A DNA stretch of 64,000 bases, taken from Diadema setosum. Its lineage: Eukaryota > Echinodermata > Echinoidea > Diadematoida > Diadematidae. The notes beneath the pieces are model-generated. The model was not told where the DNA came from, searched no databases, and worked only from the letters and a program-made list of their open reading frames with translations. Below are positions 36,921 to 49,914 of the stretch, piece after piece. Position 1 is the stretch's first letter; each line of letters opens with the position of its first letter. The stretch is from positions 15,448,100 to 15,512,099 of the forward strand of contig CM067059.1 of the NCBI GenBank assembly GCA_033980235.1, given 5' to 3'. Made by a program: the position numbers and the translations under genes.

Positions 36921-37127
36921 GAGTGTTCACTCTAAAAACACAAATGTTGAATTAGCATTTAAAAGGGCCGAGGAGTGACAACATTTTCAAAGTGTTGGTT
37001 TTCCTGCTAGATTCAACATTCAAAATGTTATTTTAAAAGTTGGATGCAACACTTCAAAAAATGCTGTCACTCCTCGGCCATTTTAAATGCTGATTCAACA
37101 TTTGCATTTTTAGAGTGTTGAAACCGA
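36921..37127. mobile_element. Foldback element, ends GAGTGTT...CACTC-like
   Basis: Inverted arms: AACACAAATGTTGAATTAGC with TTTAAAAGGGCCGAGGAGTG on the left, and CACTCCTCGGCCATTTTAAA with GCTGATTCAACATTTGCATT on the right. About 200 bp, non-coding. Confidence 0.75.
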
Positions 37128-39609
37128 TATTAAACAGGCATTCACAGGGGAGATGATTTCTACAAAAGTTTTAATGGGGTGGAGAGAGAGGCTCTAAATG
37201 CAATGAAGGGCAATAACACGAGATGAGGAGAGGGTGGTGGGGTAGGAGAATGCACGTAGCACAGCATGTGCAGAGCATTCAGAAATACTTGTGAAAGACA
37301 TTGAGTTCCATCCACTGCAGATGCAGTGGTGGTTACAAATTCATCACCTCAGGCATGATGAAAAACCTGGAATGTGGAGACACTGTCTGGCCACTCTTGG
37401 AATGGGTTCTTGAGACTAAGATTTTTCATTGCAAATTTGACCTCTTTAACTCACTAGAATGAAACGATTGTGATCAAAAGTAGAAAAAAAAGGTCACAAT
37501 TACGGAAATGGTTACAGATTAATATACATCGATACACTGAGTTAGATATCTTTTACTGGAACCCTTATTCTACCTCAGAAGAAAAATTGTCGGAATGGTT
37601 TGATCGCAGAGATAGAAAGATCAAATGATAATGGCCATTATTAAGCAATTACATAAAATATGAGAACAAAATCAATTGTACTGACACTATAGCAACCCAA
37701 GGTGAAGTGCCAGCAACAGCACATTACATACGTGGTAACGACTACTTCGCACTGATAAACTCATTATATTGAATCAGATAATCTACTCTAGCTGTGTGAT
37801 TTAGTGGGTGAGCATGTACGGAGTTTGATAAATAAAATATACTGAGTAAAAACAAAAACAAAAACAAACGGAAAATGTTCTCATCAGATTCTATCTCAAA
37901 CAATCTGAGCTGTTTGTTGTATCTAGTTGTCACAGAACACTGAATGGTGAATTATTTTTCATCACTTCACATGTTGCAGTTTTCAATTGGCAATGTCATC
38001 CCATACCTCGATGGACGCTTAGCAATCACATATACAAACACATGATTGCTACGTGTGCAAAATGTACAATCTATAATTTAATGCTGGTATTGATACAATT
38101 ATATACAAACTGACACAAGAGCATTTTATACAATCAACAAAATAATTTTTGCTGTAGCTGTTTTCTTATCCCTTTGATGCCACCTCATCAATCAATTATA
38201 CAATTATCTATGAAACGTGGCAAAAAATAATATATATATATATATCAGCAGGTGCATTGAATGCCAAGATAAAAAGAAACTGCCACACAAAATGCTGATT
38301 GACTTTATATTATGTCACCACTGTTTCCCATTCTGTATATTGAAACAAGACAAAACAAAGAATGCTGTTGGCAGATAGTGTAAGTCATTCCCAGTAACAC
38401 AAAAGTCACATAGAGCCTCTGTTGTCAAATAAATCCTGCTACCACACAGTTATCATAGAAAAAAAACAATCTGACTGTACAAGAAATATAACCAAACCAG
38501 ACTCTGCCAGTTTGTTTCTCTCAATCTACAATACACAACAGTAGGTAGAAAAAAAGAAGAAGATAAAAATACAAGGTTTCTCTTCATGAAAAACAACAAT
38601 AGACTAATATGAAAGTATGTTCCCCCTTTCATGTGTCCTGCACAAATACAGTTGTAGTTTTAGCTATCAAATATGGAAAAGTAATAGATAAGAGGGATAA
38701 GGAGAAATTAAAAACATTATTTTTTTATTATATTCACTATATTTGTTGAAAAGGCACATCTGGACAATAGTTCTGACAAGAATCAGCGGAAAGCAGCGGA
38801 GGTAAAGAGATGACGATGAGTTGTAGTCATGACAACCCATCTTGATGTGTTCTCAACATGCTTCAAATGCTGAATCACCCTTGTGTGAACGTTCGGTGAA
38901 ATTTGGCATTGTGGGGCTTTTTTTTTTGTGTGTGTATGTTTGTGTGTCAATGTGTGTGTGGGTGTGTGTGTTTCTTGGGACTAACCTCCAAGCACATTCA
39001 GAAATGAATAGCCAGTAAATGAATAGGTATGGAAAGTCTACCTTGATTATACCTGGTCATTACTAACTGGGTCACCGAGTTCAGCCCCTGTGCTTTAGGT
39101 GATGTACACTGTAGCAGTCCACTTTAAAAGGAACATTCAGGTTTTTTTTTTTCTCACCAAATTTATTGTCAGATGGCATAAAAAGTGTATTTGAAAACCA
39201 AGAGGGATGCCATTCATGCTACAATGAGGTTCGTCTCTTTCCTGAACCCTCCTTCATTACCTGCAACTGAAGGCCCCCACTATTAAATCTGCATGGAATG
39301 GACTCATGGCTACCTACTGGGTGACTGGTGAAACTCAAATGAGTTTTCTTTTTGTTTTTAGTTTTGCTTTTGTTTTTTTTAACCAGTGCAAAATGGCTGA
39401 TTTACCTGAGATAAACAGTCCACCACTTATTAGGTAGAACTTTCCCTTGTCTGCCTCCCACCTCCCCTCCTTCCTTCCTCTTCACCTTGGCAAAATAAAA
39501 AATAAAAAAGAACAAAAAAAAAAAAGAGAGGAGAGAATAAGAAGTATCCTGGCATTTCAACGAACTTTCAGAGAACACAGATATATCTGAAACTTGTGTG
39601 TACGGACAT

Positions 39610-40155
39610 TTAGATATTGGGTGATTTGTGCAGTAACAAGTACAAGATTTCAGACAACAAGTTTCGTCGCTGTTGTTGGTTTTTCATGCTTGTTGTCACA
39701 CATCCCCTTCTTCTTACTCTGCAGCAGATATATTCATTTTTTTCATCTCTGATCTTGGGATGCAGTTCTTGGGGGAATCCATCGTCTGAGAGTGAGATAG
39801 AACGATCAGGGCGGAAAGAAGTCTCTGATCTGTATTGCTGCATTGTGGGAGCAGCAGTCGCTGAGCAGCACAGAGTATGCGTCACTGAATCACTTGGGGC
39901 AGAATTAGACCCGGAGGCATGTCGAGATGGCACACTAGACTCAGATGTTACACAAGATATCTGCCCTAGATCTGTCTTGGCTGCGCAGTAGATGAACCTT
40001 TGTTTTCTCCACATGGAAAAAATAAAAGGGGGGGGGGCTGGGATGTGACCTCTTGGTTGCAGTAGAAGATCTCTCAGATTACCAACCTCTGACATGTGTT
40101 TCTCTGTTGCTGTTTTTTTTTTCTTGACTTTCATTACAGAGCTATGTAGCACCAT
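39610..40155 (-). CDS. Unrecognised 181-codon open frame just downstream of the kinase stop
   Basis: The open frame starts 168 bases after the IP3 3-kinase stop, on the same strand. The product would be Ser/Thr-rich in the middle and Lys/Arg-rich at both ends, with no motif I recognise and no signal peptide. It is long for the local base composition. It may be chance within a 3' UTR, a separate small gene, or an alternative C-terminal exon. No splice sites convincingly join it to the kinase. Confidence 0.2.
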   Translation of the reverse strand: MVLHSSVMKVKKKKTATEKHMSEVGNLRDLLLQPRGHIPAPPPFIFSMWRKQRFIYCAAKTDLGQISCVTSESSVPSRHASGSNSAPSDSVTHTLCCSATAAPTMQQYRSETSFRPDRSISLSDDGFPQELHPKIRDEKNEYICCRVRRRGCVTTSMKNQQQRRNLLSEILYLLLHKSPNI

Positions 40156-40322
40156 TTTTTTTTTTTTTTTTTAGAAAAAAGCACTTCCTTGTTTTGCCTT
40201 CAACAGAGCTGTTCGTAGACAATATCACCAATCAAGTCTTTTGCCCTTGAGGATGAGCCATGTGTGACCTCAACTGTGATTTCACTGAGGGCGCTGGTCG
40301 ATCATAGGGTATTTAGCTAGGA

Positions 40323-40538
40323 CTATGACGCCGGTTTGGATGGTTTAAGGTCAGTCCAGACTTGGATCATTTGATCCAGACCGTAGAGATAGCCATCCTC
40401 GTGGTTTCCGTCCACCCAGGGGGTGCGGTGGTCGTTGGTGCAGTTGTCTGGGAGGGGCGTCGTCTTGCCAAAGTCGATCATCCACACGCTGGCCTTCCCC
40501 GTCCGATCGTGGACGAAGAGCAGCGAGCTACCAATCAC
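40323..40538 (-). CDS. ITPKA: Inositol-trisphosphate 3-kinase, last coding exon
   Basis: This is the C-terminal exon of the enzyme that phosphorylates Ins(1,4,5)P3 at the 3-position to give Ins(1,3,4,5)P4, tuning cytosolic calcium signals. It encodes 71 residues ending in TAG at 40323. Family signatures are present: VIGSSLLF at the start (the SSLL motif), [13 protein letters not shown] (the IDFGKT motif with the metal-binding Asp and active-site Lys), and the PW-x-x-GN-x-EDGY block near the C-terminus. The acceptor is a clean CACTCACAG and the phase is 0. The symbol follows the vertebrate ITPKA/B/C group; in an invertebrate this is probably a single orthologue of all three, so the A/B/C assignment carries no weight. 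The family call is near certain. Confidence 0.95.
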   Translation of the reverse strand: MIGSSLLFVHDRTGKASVWMIDFGKTTPLPDNCTNDHRTPWVDGNHEDGYLYGLDQMIQVWTDLKPSKPAS

Positions 40539-42096
40539 CTGTGAGTGCATGGAAGTGAGCAAACAAAAAAGGAGAGGATGGTTATAGACTAGCCCTTGCA
40601 AGCTACTATCCTAGATCATAAATGCAGCATGTCATGACAAGACTTTGTATCTCAGTTGGCACATAATGTATTAAAAAAGATCCTCTTATCTCAAGTTTGT
40701 ATGTCAAAAATACTGAATTGAATATTCAAACAATACAATCATCAATGTAAGCCAAAACAATATTTCTATATTACTTGATATAGACATTGATATTATTTAG
40801 CACAAGTGTTGCAAAAATTAGAAAATTTGTTGCTCTCCTGAAAATTCATCATTTTTTTTGGAGATACAGGGTCTTGTCAGCCAGGGGGCTAGACATAACT
40901 GGTTGTGTAAATTTATGGGAAAATATCACTTTACCGCTGCTGGCAGGTGTGATAATCTAATTTTTTACAGGATCTGAGAGAATAAACATCTAGATGTTAT
41001 CTGAATATCACATTTCATGAAAGAGGGCTTCTTTCTAGAACATGTAACCAATATCAATCACACATGATATCATGGTGTCTTGAACAAGTGATCAAACATA
41101 TATTGTTTCATCTTGAATGTGCTAACGAGCAACAGCGGATGAATCACAGTTTGGCATTCATACCTATTCGATAATGGGGTTTGGCTATGAAGTCTGTGTG
41201 ATATATGGTACAGTATGTCCAAAAAAAAAAATACTATCAGATTTTCGCATTGATAACACCCAATATGATTAAGTTGTCTAAATGCTACTTCAGGGTCTTG
41301 AAATATAACATTTTAGCTCTATTTTACAGAAACCCCATTCTATTTGGTTAAGCGGTCACAAAGTAATGTGGATTGTTGTAAAGCATGTCTGATGAGTTTG
41401 ATTCTTCCAAGTTTAGCACTTTGATGCTTTTGTGTGTGAAAAAAATAGACAGAACTTGGAGGGAAGAGATTCCCGACATCCTCTACAAAATTCCTCATTT
41501 CTCTTTGACCACTGAAGCAAATCGAATGGGGTTTTCTGTAAGATGTGGGCAATGAGTTACAGTTTCATACCCTGAATTTGCAATTAGATTGATTCAAACT
41601 TTTTTTTGAGATATCATTGCGGAGGGTCTCGTATTTTTTTTTGTAACAGATGGTATATGATGCATATTTCACGAGGTTATTATTTTTGCAAATTTTGCAA
41701 GTCTGTTGATGTTTGTGAATCTAAAAACACACAGAAACATCAACTCTGATTCCAACATGAATGTGATATGCACACATCCATTTCTCTGAACAGCACTGCA
41801 CTCCATAATTGCGAATTTAACCACTTGCGAAATTTTTGGAAGGTCCGATTTGTGAAAAATTAGACGCGCTGTATGTATATATATATATATATATATTATA
41901 TGGTCTATATGTTACATTCTTCATCTTACACCACTATGTGAGCATGTTGTTGTGCAGGCAAATAGCCCCTTGCCCATGGCAAACAAATGTCAATGTTGGG
42001 CAAAAATAAAGTGCTTGCATACTCTTACCTCATTGCCAGATCAAGCAAGGGGGTGAAATATTTTCTGAAGCATCATGCAAAGCTTTAACTTGTGAC

Positions 42097-42295
42097 TACT
42101 TTAAAAGTGGAAATTTATGCAGTGTGGAAATTTTCGCACATTTAGAGCAACCAGAAACTAGCACAAAAACAAATATTTTTGCTTATTTATATGTACCATT
42201 ATGTAATGTTTAATTCCACTGAATCAAAAACGTACAAATTCATCTTACTTCGCAGAACACCAAAAATGACACAAAAATATCCACTTTTACAGTAT
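42097..42295. mobile_element. CGAAAA-rich palindromic MITE, second subfamily copy
   Basis: Left end ACTTTAAAAGTGGAAATTTA and right end ATATCCACTTTTACAGTA mirror the element at 30092. It lies in the ITPK intron just 3' of the exon at 42424. Confidence 0.55.
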
Positions 42296-42423
42296 CTCAT
42301 GGCAACTTTTGTGATTCTAAAATGAAAATCTTGATTCCTTCAAAAAATCAAGAAGAGATGATTTTGTGCCACTTGAGGAGACACATGGGTGGACATTCCT
42401 GCCTATCCTGCCACACCACTCAC

Positions 42424-42597
42424 CTCATGGGTGCTGAAGAAGGGGGAAGCCTCCAGCGTTGCTCGGACGGCCTTCAGCCGGCGGATGTAGCGGGCCTGTA
42501 CCTCTGCGTCACCATCGATGAAGAAGTTGAAGCTCTCGCTGATCTGCTCTTTCGTTTTCGTCGTCTTGAAGTCGCGACTCGAGTGACCATCTCCTTT
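42424..42597 (-). CDS. ITPKA: Inositol-trisphosphate 3-kinase, internal exon
   Basis: This 174-bp exon (58 codons) lies between a TTCCTGCAG acceptor and a GAG/GTGAGT donor, phase 0 at both ends. It begins with KGDG and continues through DFKTTKTKEQISESF, then the LKAVRATLEASPFF segment that precedes the SSLL motif in this family. Frame and phase join directly to the exons at 43395 and 40538. In known structures of the family this region belongs to the inositol-binding lobe and the linker into the C-lobe. Confidence 0.95.
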
Positions 42598-43394
42598 CTG
42601 CAGGAAGCATGAATATACGGTAAAAATTTGGTCATATACACAACGAGAAAAAGCTTGCCATATGACAACATCGAATTGCACAAATGCTGCACATTTGTAG
42701 GGTATCCCTAACTGAATTAGGCTCATTACCATAATGGTTTATTTCTTTAATAGTATTCACTTCTTAACTACAGTCTAATTCTCAATTACAGGAAATCAAA
42801 ATATGCATATTTTGTACATAAATATTGGTTTAATGGATGTCCATTTCTTCATGGGTATACCTGGTTTTGAAGTAATGGTAGTTCATAGTTATAGGTCCTG
42901 TTTACCTTTGGGAGCAGTGATTTAAAAAATGTTCAAGATATCTCTTTTGATGCATATGTGTTGGTCAGTTATATCACAAAACATCCTACCATATAACATT
43001 TTTTGCAATAAAGCCTAAAATATAAGGAGATATCATTATTTTTCTCATTAAACCATGACTGTACACGGTTTAGTCTGGGAACATTTTTATTATAACTATT
43101 ATTCACATTTTGTATATTCAACAATACTTAACATCGATTATACTGGTTCATAATTTTTACATTGATTGTTTCTATCCCCATCTCACATTCTAGAACTATT
43201 TTGAAGCACTAATGCTGGGTTTTCGTTTCATCTGCAAATGGTAAATTATGCCTTTAACACTAAATGCCATTGCCATTTGGTTCATAAAAGACTTTCTTCT
43301 CTCTACTTGCATTTCCCCCAACAGTAGGCAAAATGCTGAGATTCACTCTTTATAGATTTAAGGGCAATCCCCTCTTCTTTTTCTTTCTCTCTAC

Positions 43395-43544
43395 CTTTAT
43401 CCCTTCTATCCTGAAGCCGAGGGTTGCAGAGGAGCTGACATATTCCCGCCACTGCATGTATCTCGGTTTGGTCACCGCCTGCCGATGGTTCTCTTCCTCT
43501 GTTGGCTCGCTGGAGTCGATCTCGATCATCTTCTGGTACATGTC
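43395..43544 (-). CDS. ITPKA: Inositol-trisphosphate 3-kinase, internal exon
   Basis: This 150-bp exon encodes 50 residues starting [10 protein letters not shown] and containing [10 protein letters not shown] and [12 protein letters not shown], all highly conserved in IP3 3-kinases. The acceptor is TTGTCCGACAG and the donor ATAAAG/GTAGAG, phase 0 at both ends. It follows the TYLEEEL exon and precedes the KGDG exon exactly as in vertebrate homologues. Confidence 0.95.
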
Positions 43545-45309
43545 CTGTCGGACAAATCAGAAAGAAAGACAGCTAAGTGAGTATGGAGGACTTAGTATGA
43601 TGCTTGGTGTGGGGGATCCTACTATTGGACTCAAATGTATTGCACTGATGTAACTTCTCTTAGGGCTACCACCATTCACGCATCAAAATCAGAGCGGTTC
43701 CACAGATCACCCAGTGAGATGCTTTTGAGTTACTTGCCGTCTCAACAGGACACAAAAAATTCCCAAATCAGGCAGACTTTTATATTCTCTTGTAAGGACA
43801 GGAAGAGAAATCTACATTTTCAAGGAGCCTCCTGGAATATCACAGAGATTTGGCAGCTCTGCATTCCTCACTGATTATTTCTCTCATTTGGCTATTAGTC
43901 TGTATGAGGCCATTATACTAACCACACCACTGACCATCACCTGTGGTGAATGAAGACACTTCAAAACAACTGTTGCCAATGCTCCTCACATGATTACATT
44001 GTCCCACGTCTCATTTCTGGTGACCCCAGCGTCAAATCATTTCTGGTGAAATCAACATCACACCACTTCTATGAGATAGAAAGCTACTGCTTGATCCATG
44101 TACAATGCTTTATGTTACCTAATTTTGATTTGAACCACCCAGTATGTATTTCTGTTAATATGTAATGCACAACACACAAAGAAAGAAATCTTCATATTGC
44201 TGTATCTTTTGTGATTCTATATTCAGTTTATTCTAACAGAATGACTAACAAAAAAAGGAAAAAAAAAAAGCAAGGACAAGAAAAAATAATTTTCTTCACT
44301 GTGAGGTTACCTGAAATTACTCACAAGACACATGTAGGCACAGATACTACTGGCATTGGGAATAATGTCACAACTGGACCGAACTAAATGACACACTGCA
44401 TTGACAGTTGGAAAAAGTGGCTGGGCAAAAATGGGATGACCTACACTATGTGACAAAACAGCATTACTGCCAGCATCATCTAAGAAATGATCTGCGGACC
44501 TCGAGGTACGAGAATAATTCAGTTTCTTTCCTCACAAGAAGATTATTCTCGGATAGCACTGCGTGCCCAGTGGGATACAGGAGAACACAAAGCGCCCATG
44601 TCCTTTCTCTCTCAGAGATGAAGGATGGTTGCCATGGCGACTGAGAAGGATGATGGAAACGACTATTATTGTGTCTGAGTCCATGAAGCAGAGACTGCGC
44701 AAATGTGTAATCTCCATTTTGTGCATTACTACATAAAGTTTCTCTTCTTTTTGCTGTCTTCATTATACTGTATACCTCCCTCTTCCTCCCCCCCCCTCCC
44801 CCCCAACCCCCTAAGAATTCTGCCATGTTCTTTCAGCACACATGTTGACAAAATCTCAATCATGTCTGGCATGAGCACGATGTTATCAGCCTTCAATCCA
44901 ACATCATTGCTTCTACCAAAAATTAGTAATAATGTGGAAGTGTTTTTGAAAACAATCAACCATACAACAGTACAAGAAAAGAAAGAGACAGACAAACAAA
45001 CAGAAATAAAGACAAATGGTTCAGCCTGTAAGGGAAGTGGCTGAACTGTCCCAATACTAAACTATGAATACTGAAATTTTCATGGTGGTTTTCTTTCCGT
45101 CAATTTCGCAAAAAAGTTCTCGATCACAAAAATATGGTGAAAAAAAATGGAAATTAAAATTTGCCCTACATGCACTGTCCCAGGCCAGCACACTGGCATT
45201 GCAATATCAAGTGACAACTACTTGGTAGTTGCTTATGAGCCCCTTTCCCAAATCCTTGGAATACTAGTACTTTTCCTTAAGAGATTTGATCTCAAACCAA
45301 ACAACATTT

Positions 45310-46255
45310 TAAAAAAGTGGTTTGTTTCATTTCATTTTTTTCATTTCATTTCATTTATTTACAAATTCTCATTAAAATACATGTGACAAAGAACAAGGTG
45401 AAGATAATAACATTACATTCGGTAATAGTATACATGTACGAGAAAAACAAGCATAATGAAGAGAGAAAAAAAAAATTAGAAAAACAAAGAGGAAATTCTA
45501 AGAGAGAAAATGGAGGAGCCAGCAGAGGCCATTGGCCTTTCTACGGCTGGACTCCCACTTAAGATTTTTTTTTTTTTGTTGTACATTATAAGATACACTT
45601 AAATGGAGGGGAAAAAAAGACGATTAAAAAACAAGAAAAATAAAAAATAAAGACAGGCAAACTACGAGTGAAAATATGTAGAAAAAAATACACATTGCAG
45701 ACATCATATGAACGTTGTCAGATTAAATTTCTGCAGAAACTTCAATTATAATTATTCAACAAATATATTTTATATCTACATTTAAAAGAGGCAAGGGAAG
45801 GACATAACTTCATTTCTTCAGGCACAGAATTCCAAACATGTACTCCTTGATATTTAACAGATCATTGCGATGTAACATATCTCAGAAGAGGTAAATATAA
45901 GTTACCAGTTTGTCTAGTGTTATATAAATGAATATCTCTTGTATATTTGAACATATCATCAAAGACAGAGGGTAACAACTTATGAGTATACATATACATA
46001 AATGAGGCTGTTTGTAATTTACATATATCAAATACAGTAAGAAGCTGGAGCTTTTTGAACAGAGGTTGGGAAGGTGTTGAAGGGTGAGAATTTGTTATTG
46101 CACGCAATGACCTTTTCTGAAGTGTGAACACACGATTTAAAAGAGATTTTGCACATTGGCCCCAGATCATTGTACAATATGTTAAATGTGGCAATATAGT
46201 GGCATTATAAATATACAATAAAATCCTCAACGATAACAAATGTCTTATCCTAAAT
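45310..46255 (-). mobile_element. 5'-truncated CR1/L2/Jockey-type LINE
   Basis: The insert begins abruptly inside the RT C-terminal coding region near 46250. It carries about 0.5 kb of 3' UTR and ends in a tandem (AAATG)n tail on the minus strand (45330-45360), a type of terminal microsatellite typical of CR1/L2 clades. Truncation implies it is dead. Confidence 0.7.
45862..46239 (-). CDS. C-terminal end of a non-LTR retrotransposon reverse transcriptase (5'-truncated)
   Basis: A 125-codon open frame ending in TGA-type decay of the element, with the typical post-RT sequence of CR1/L2/Jockey-like LINEs: LLYIYNATILPHLTYC, then a WG, an LQKRSLRAI stretch, a PLFKKLQLL block and a final TR. It holds only the end of the RT thumb and C-terminal region; the catalytic FADD-type motif is absent. 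It lies inside the ITPK intron between 43.5 and 46.6 kb, on the gene's strand. Confidence 0.8.
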   Translation of the reverse strand: MLSLRILLYIYNATILPHLTYCTMIWGQCAKSLLNRVFTLQKRSLRAITNSHPSTPSQPLFKKLQLLTVFDICKLQTASFMYMYTHKLLPSVFDDMFKYTRDIHLYNTRQTGNLYLPLLRYVTSQ

Positions 46256-46574
46256 GTCTATATCCTATCACATCCTCTTCAGCTTTGATGGAAGTGTCAG
46301 CTACACATACTTATCCGTGACAAAATCAACTCACAATGGTCATAAAGAAGAAATTATAGATGACACATTATCAGGAGAGCTTTTCACATACTTACCTTTA
46401 CAGAGCACCAAGACAAACAATTATCACATGCATTTTATTCTCTTTCTCAATACATGAGACAATTATCATAAATGTGCACTACATAGACTTTTTCGCTAAA
46501 AGCAAGGAAAGCACCAGTGACCCAGTAATCACTTGATCAGTAAAGAAAGGAGAAAAAGGAAGCACTCAACAAAC

Positions 46575-46629
46575 CTTTCTCAACTTGGGCTTCTCCTTGG
46601 CTTTTTTCAGCTCTTCCTCCAAATAGGTT
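46575..46629 (-). CDS. ITPKA: Inositol-trisphosphate 3-kinase, small internal exon
   Basis: A 55-bp exon too short for simple ORF finding. It completes an Arg codon with its first base and then encodes TYLEEELKKAKEKPKLRK. The acceptor ends ACAG and the donor is AAG/GTTTG. This joins directly after DCKMGTR in the previous exon and before DMYQKM in the next, matching the invariant DCKxGxRTYLEEEL block of the family. The intron between it and the 43.5-kb exon contains a truncated LINE. Confidence 0.93.
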
Positions 46630-46918
46630 CTGTGAAATCAATTGTAGCAAGTAGCAGAAGAGGGAAGAAAGGACAGAGACAAACAGAAATATAAATGAGT
46701 ACATGTATATAAAAAGATTGATAGAGAGAGAGAGACAGAAAGGGGCAGAAAAAGTGACAGAAGCAAGAAGATAGAAATAGGGAGAGAGGGAAAGAAAACA
46801 AAAAGCAGGCATGAGTTATGTCACACTCACAGTAGTCATAAGAGGATTATTGTAATCACTTTACATCACATGTTTTTCCAATAATAAACAAACAGATTAT
46901 GAATGTACTCTATCTGCA

Positions 46919-46944
46919 TGTGTGTGTGTGTGTGTGTGTGTGTA
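46919..46944. repeat. (TG)n microsatellite
   Basis: A 25-base TG repeat in an ITPK intron. Similar runs lie at 48413-48450, 49149-49168 and 60624-60669, and a poly-A run of about 35 bases at 48063-48097. Confidence 0.9.
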
Positions 46945-47539
46945 TAAACACAATTTGTTTCATTCTGTACTGTATACACTGTTGAGTACATTTTCAACAC
47001 TGATAGCCAAACGGACTGGAGGTTGCTACAATATAATATGATATCTTCATTTCCTCCCCCTCTCTTTGCTTGTATTATTTCTGTCACATAATGTTCTTTA
47101 TTGTTTATCTTGTAATTAATGAATGACACCAATGAATATTTCTTTTAAGATTGTGCATTGGTATGGAAGTATATACCCTGCACTTAACTAACAAACAACA
47201 AGAGTCAAGACATTCATTTCCTAGCATACACTGTATCATCTGTGAATCATGGAAATGCATCAACAAATGCAATGTGTGAATGTGTGTTGCATCTAATTCA
47301 TTGAAACCTGCTTGGCAAATCTTTGAAAGATTTGAATTTCAAAGAAAAAGCAAAAACCAACAAATATTAAGATAATTAACTACTTACTCATATTGGGTTT
47401 TGTAGTGCAAAAAAAAAAACAAAAAAAACATTAATCACGCGAAAATATCGAAGTTTAGAGTAAATGGATGGAAGTCCGCAAAACTTTGCGCACAAACAGA
47501 ATGATAGGTAGTGGGAGTGTTAATGGATGGAACTCCTAC

Positions 47540-47612
47540 CTTGTTCCCATTTTGCAATCCATCACTGAAGGGTTGTCAAAGTCACCCAGAAGGTCCTGCA
47601 TCTGGACATATT
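47540..47612 (-). CDS. ITPKA: Inositol-trisphosphate 3-kinase exon carrying the PxxxDxKxG motif
   Basis: A 73-bp exon with a CTTTGCACAG acceptor and an ACAAG/GTAGG donor. It completes a Lys codon and encodes YVQMQDLLGDFDNPSVMDCKMGT plus two bases of the next Arg. PSVMDCKMG is the inositol-phosphate kinase signature PxxxDxKxG, whose Asp and Lys take part in substrate binding and catalysis. Phases match the exons on either side (1 in, 2 out). Confidence 0.94.
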
Positions 47613-48059
47613 CTGTGCAAAGCAAGGCTAGGTTAAGGAATATACGGAATCTGCTACAGCATGAGAGATTATACAATCTTGTGTGACTTCACATCACTTC
47701 TCATGAACATCATTATCAACACCCAGAATGGTGGCACATAATATACCTCACTCTTTCCACAAGTACAATTATTTTGCTCCAAGAAATCATAGCAATCTCA
47801 CAGAGAAACACACATACACCCAAACACAAAATGTGTGCACGTAACTGCATTATTTGTCCTGGCAGCCACGGATGACTATAAAAAATTTCCAGACCTAATC
47901 CACTTTACACTAGATACAATGCATTTTCAGATGACAATTTGTCATACTGAGATTGAGACTGGTATTCATGGCAACCACAAAGTAAAACACAATCAAATTA
48001 CTCATGCACTATCTGAAAATGCTTGAGCGAGGCTTTTTTAATTCGTTTTTTTTTTCACG

Positions 48060-48099
<40 letters not shown>

Positions 48100-49914
48100 C
48101 TCTTTTGTAAGCCAACCAGGAAATCTAGAAAATTTCGCATCAACAACAAAGACAGAATAAGGCATCCGGTGTTTTGACAAACAAGCACACAGCAACATGC
48201 ATCACACTGGTTAAAACAAGCATTCCCTCCTGCAGGGTACATTGCACAATCCAGATGAGCAAGATGAAATTGTCCACGCTGAGCAATCTCAATTCTCACC
48301 TCCCTGCAGATTAGTCGATGGCAGAAGGGGCGTCAGTGAAAGAGTTATAAAAAAAAAAAATAGTGCAGAACTAATGCAATGCATACAAATACGGATAAAA
48401 AGAAGATGAAGAATGTGTGTGTCTGTGTGTCTGTGTGTGTGTGTGTGTATGACAGACAAGACAGAAAGAAATAAAGATTTGTTTTGTTTTGAATTGCATT
48501 TGTATTGTTTTTGCTCATGTTACACCCAGAATGGGTTGATTCATGAATGACTTGAATGAAATCAATAAATATTAAGGAAAAAAAAATAATGGATGGACTG
48601 CTCTGAATTGCAAGATGACCTATCACACAATACACAATACATACTTTGGTACAGTATCAGAGACAGGTGTAAATATATGATCCCTTATCTCTGGTACTGA
48701 TCAAGCTCACAATACATACATTGACAAAGTATTACAGACAGGTGCAATTATTTGTAACAGGTGCAAAAATGGAAACAAGAGAACTACATGCATTTCAAGA
48801 GTACAGATTATCAGACATGAAAGAATGATACAGCACACTGAAATTGACAGAAATGTGGGTTGGATGCCCCAATAACTGATGCTTTTACAGAATAGGAAAA
48901 AAAGAAGAATGAAGTTAAGATCAAGTGAAAGGTAACACCATCTTTGAAGTCATTCTCTAGAAAAAAAGATGTCACTGAATGTGAATATGATAGGTCCCTT
49001 TTTGCAAGACAAAGTGAGCCCATCCCCCAAGTCAACTACAAGTATACCATATCATAGCTACATTTGTTTGACAGCTCGGTGAGGATAAGCAGCAGAGACA
49101 GAAAAAAAAAAGATTAAAAGGGTACCACAAAAACAACAACAAAAACAACACACACACACACACACACAAGCATACATATACAGCTGTATATTTAGAAGTC
49201 ATCACTGCATCTCAACGGAGAAAAAAAAAAATCTTGGCAAACAAATTTGTGAAAGATGAAAGAAACATGATTTTGGAGGGGAATTGGCAGCAATGAACCG
49301 CAAAAAACGATGAAAGAAGACGTTGCCCACAGGACTGACAAGGTCTTTTTATAATACAGAGTATTCAAGGGGGTGGGGAAAACATACAGTGAATATGTAC
49401 CAAATGGACCCATTGAATGTCAAGAAACAATACCAAGACAGAATGAAAGGATAACTTGTAAAAGAATACTCTTGGTTATAAAGAGACAAGGGATGTGGCA
49501 GAGACAGAAGCATAGATAAAATCCTGGGTATGTCAAGAAACTGTAATCCACTTCTCTTTCTGTTCGTCACACTCATGGCGTGTGATGCAAGCAGTGCACG
49601 CACCCATTGGTGATTACTATCAGCGGTATGCAAGCTGTTCACGCTGCACTGACTGATCTCTTGACCACCATATCAGTGCTATGCATCTAACACACTACTA
49701 GGTCATCTAGCTCTTGAATGTTAGATGACTTCGCTGCAGGGGCAGCATGTGAGCTGTGTCTTGATGTATATGACACACTTCAAACCCAACTATTACTTTT
49801 ATTACCACAGTACTAGCAGCAATAACATGCAAACCATCATCAAACATTACAAATGCTTGGTGTGACTGTGCCATAATTTAGAGGAGAGGTCCAATGAGAT
49901 ACATCATACCAAGT

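Larger units (their letters stand above)
33541..40322. other. AT-rich flank downstream of the IP3 3-kinase, possible 3' UTR
   Basis: Nearly 6.8 kb of AT-rich sequence beyond the kinase stop codon, with no recognisable protein family. It includes poly-C near 34710-34733, an (AT)n run near 38231-38244, a foldback element at 36921-37127 and the open frame at 39610-40155. The proximal part could be a 3' untranslated region of the minus-strand kinase gene. I could not assign a polyadenylation site with confidence. Confidence 0.4.

Noticed and set aside
42322..42612. Plus-strand open frame over the kinase exon
   Set aside because: Antisense shadow of the ITPK exon; likewise 40362-40544, 43333-43653 and 53376-53570.
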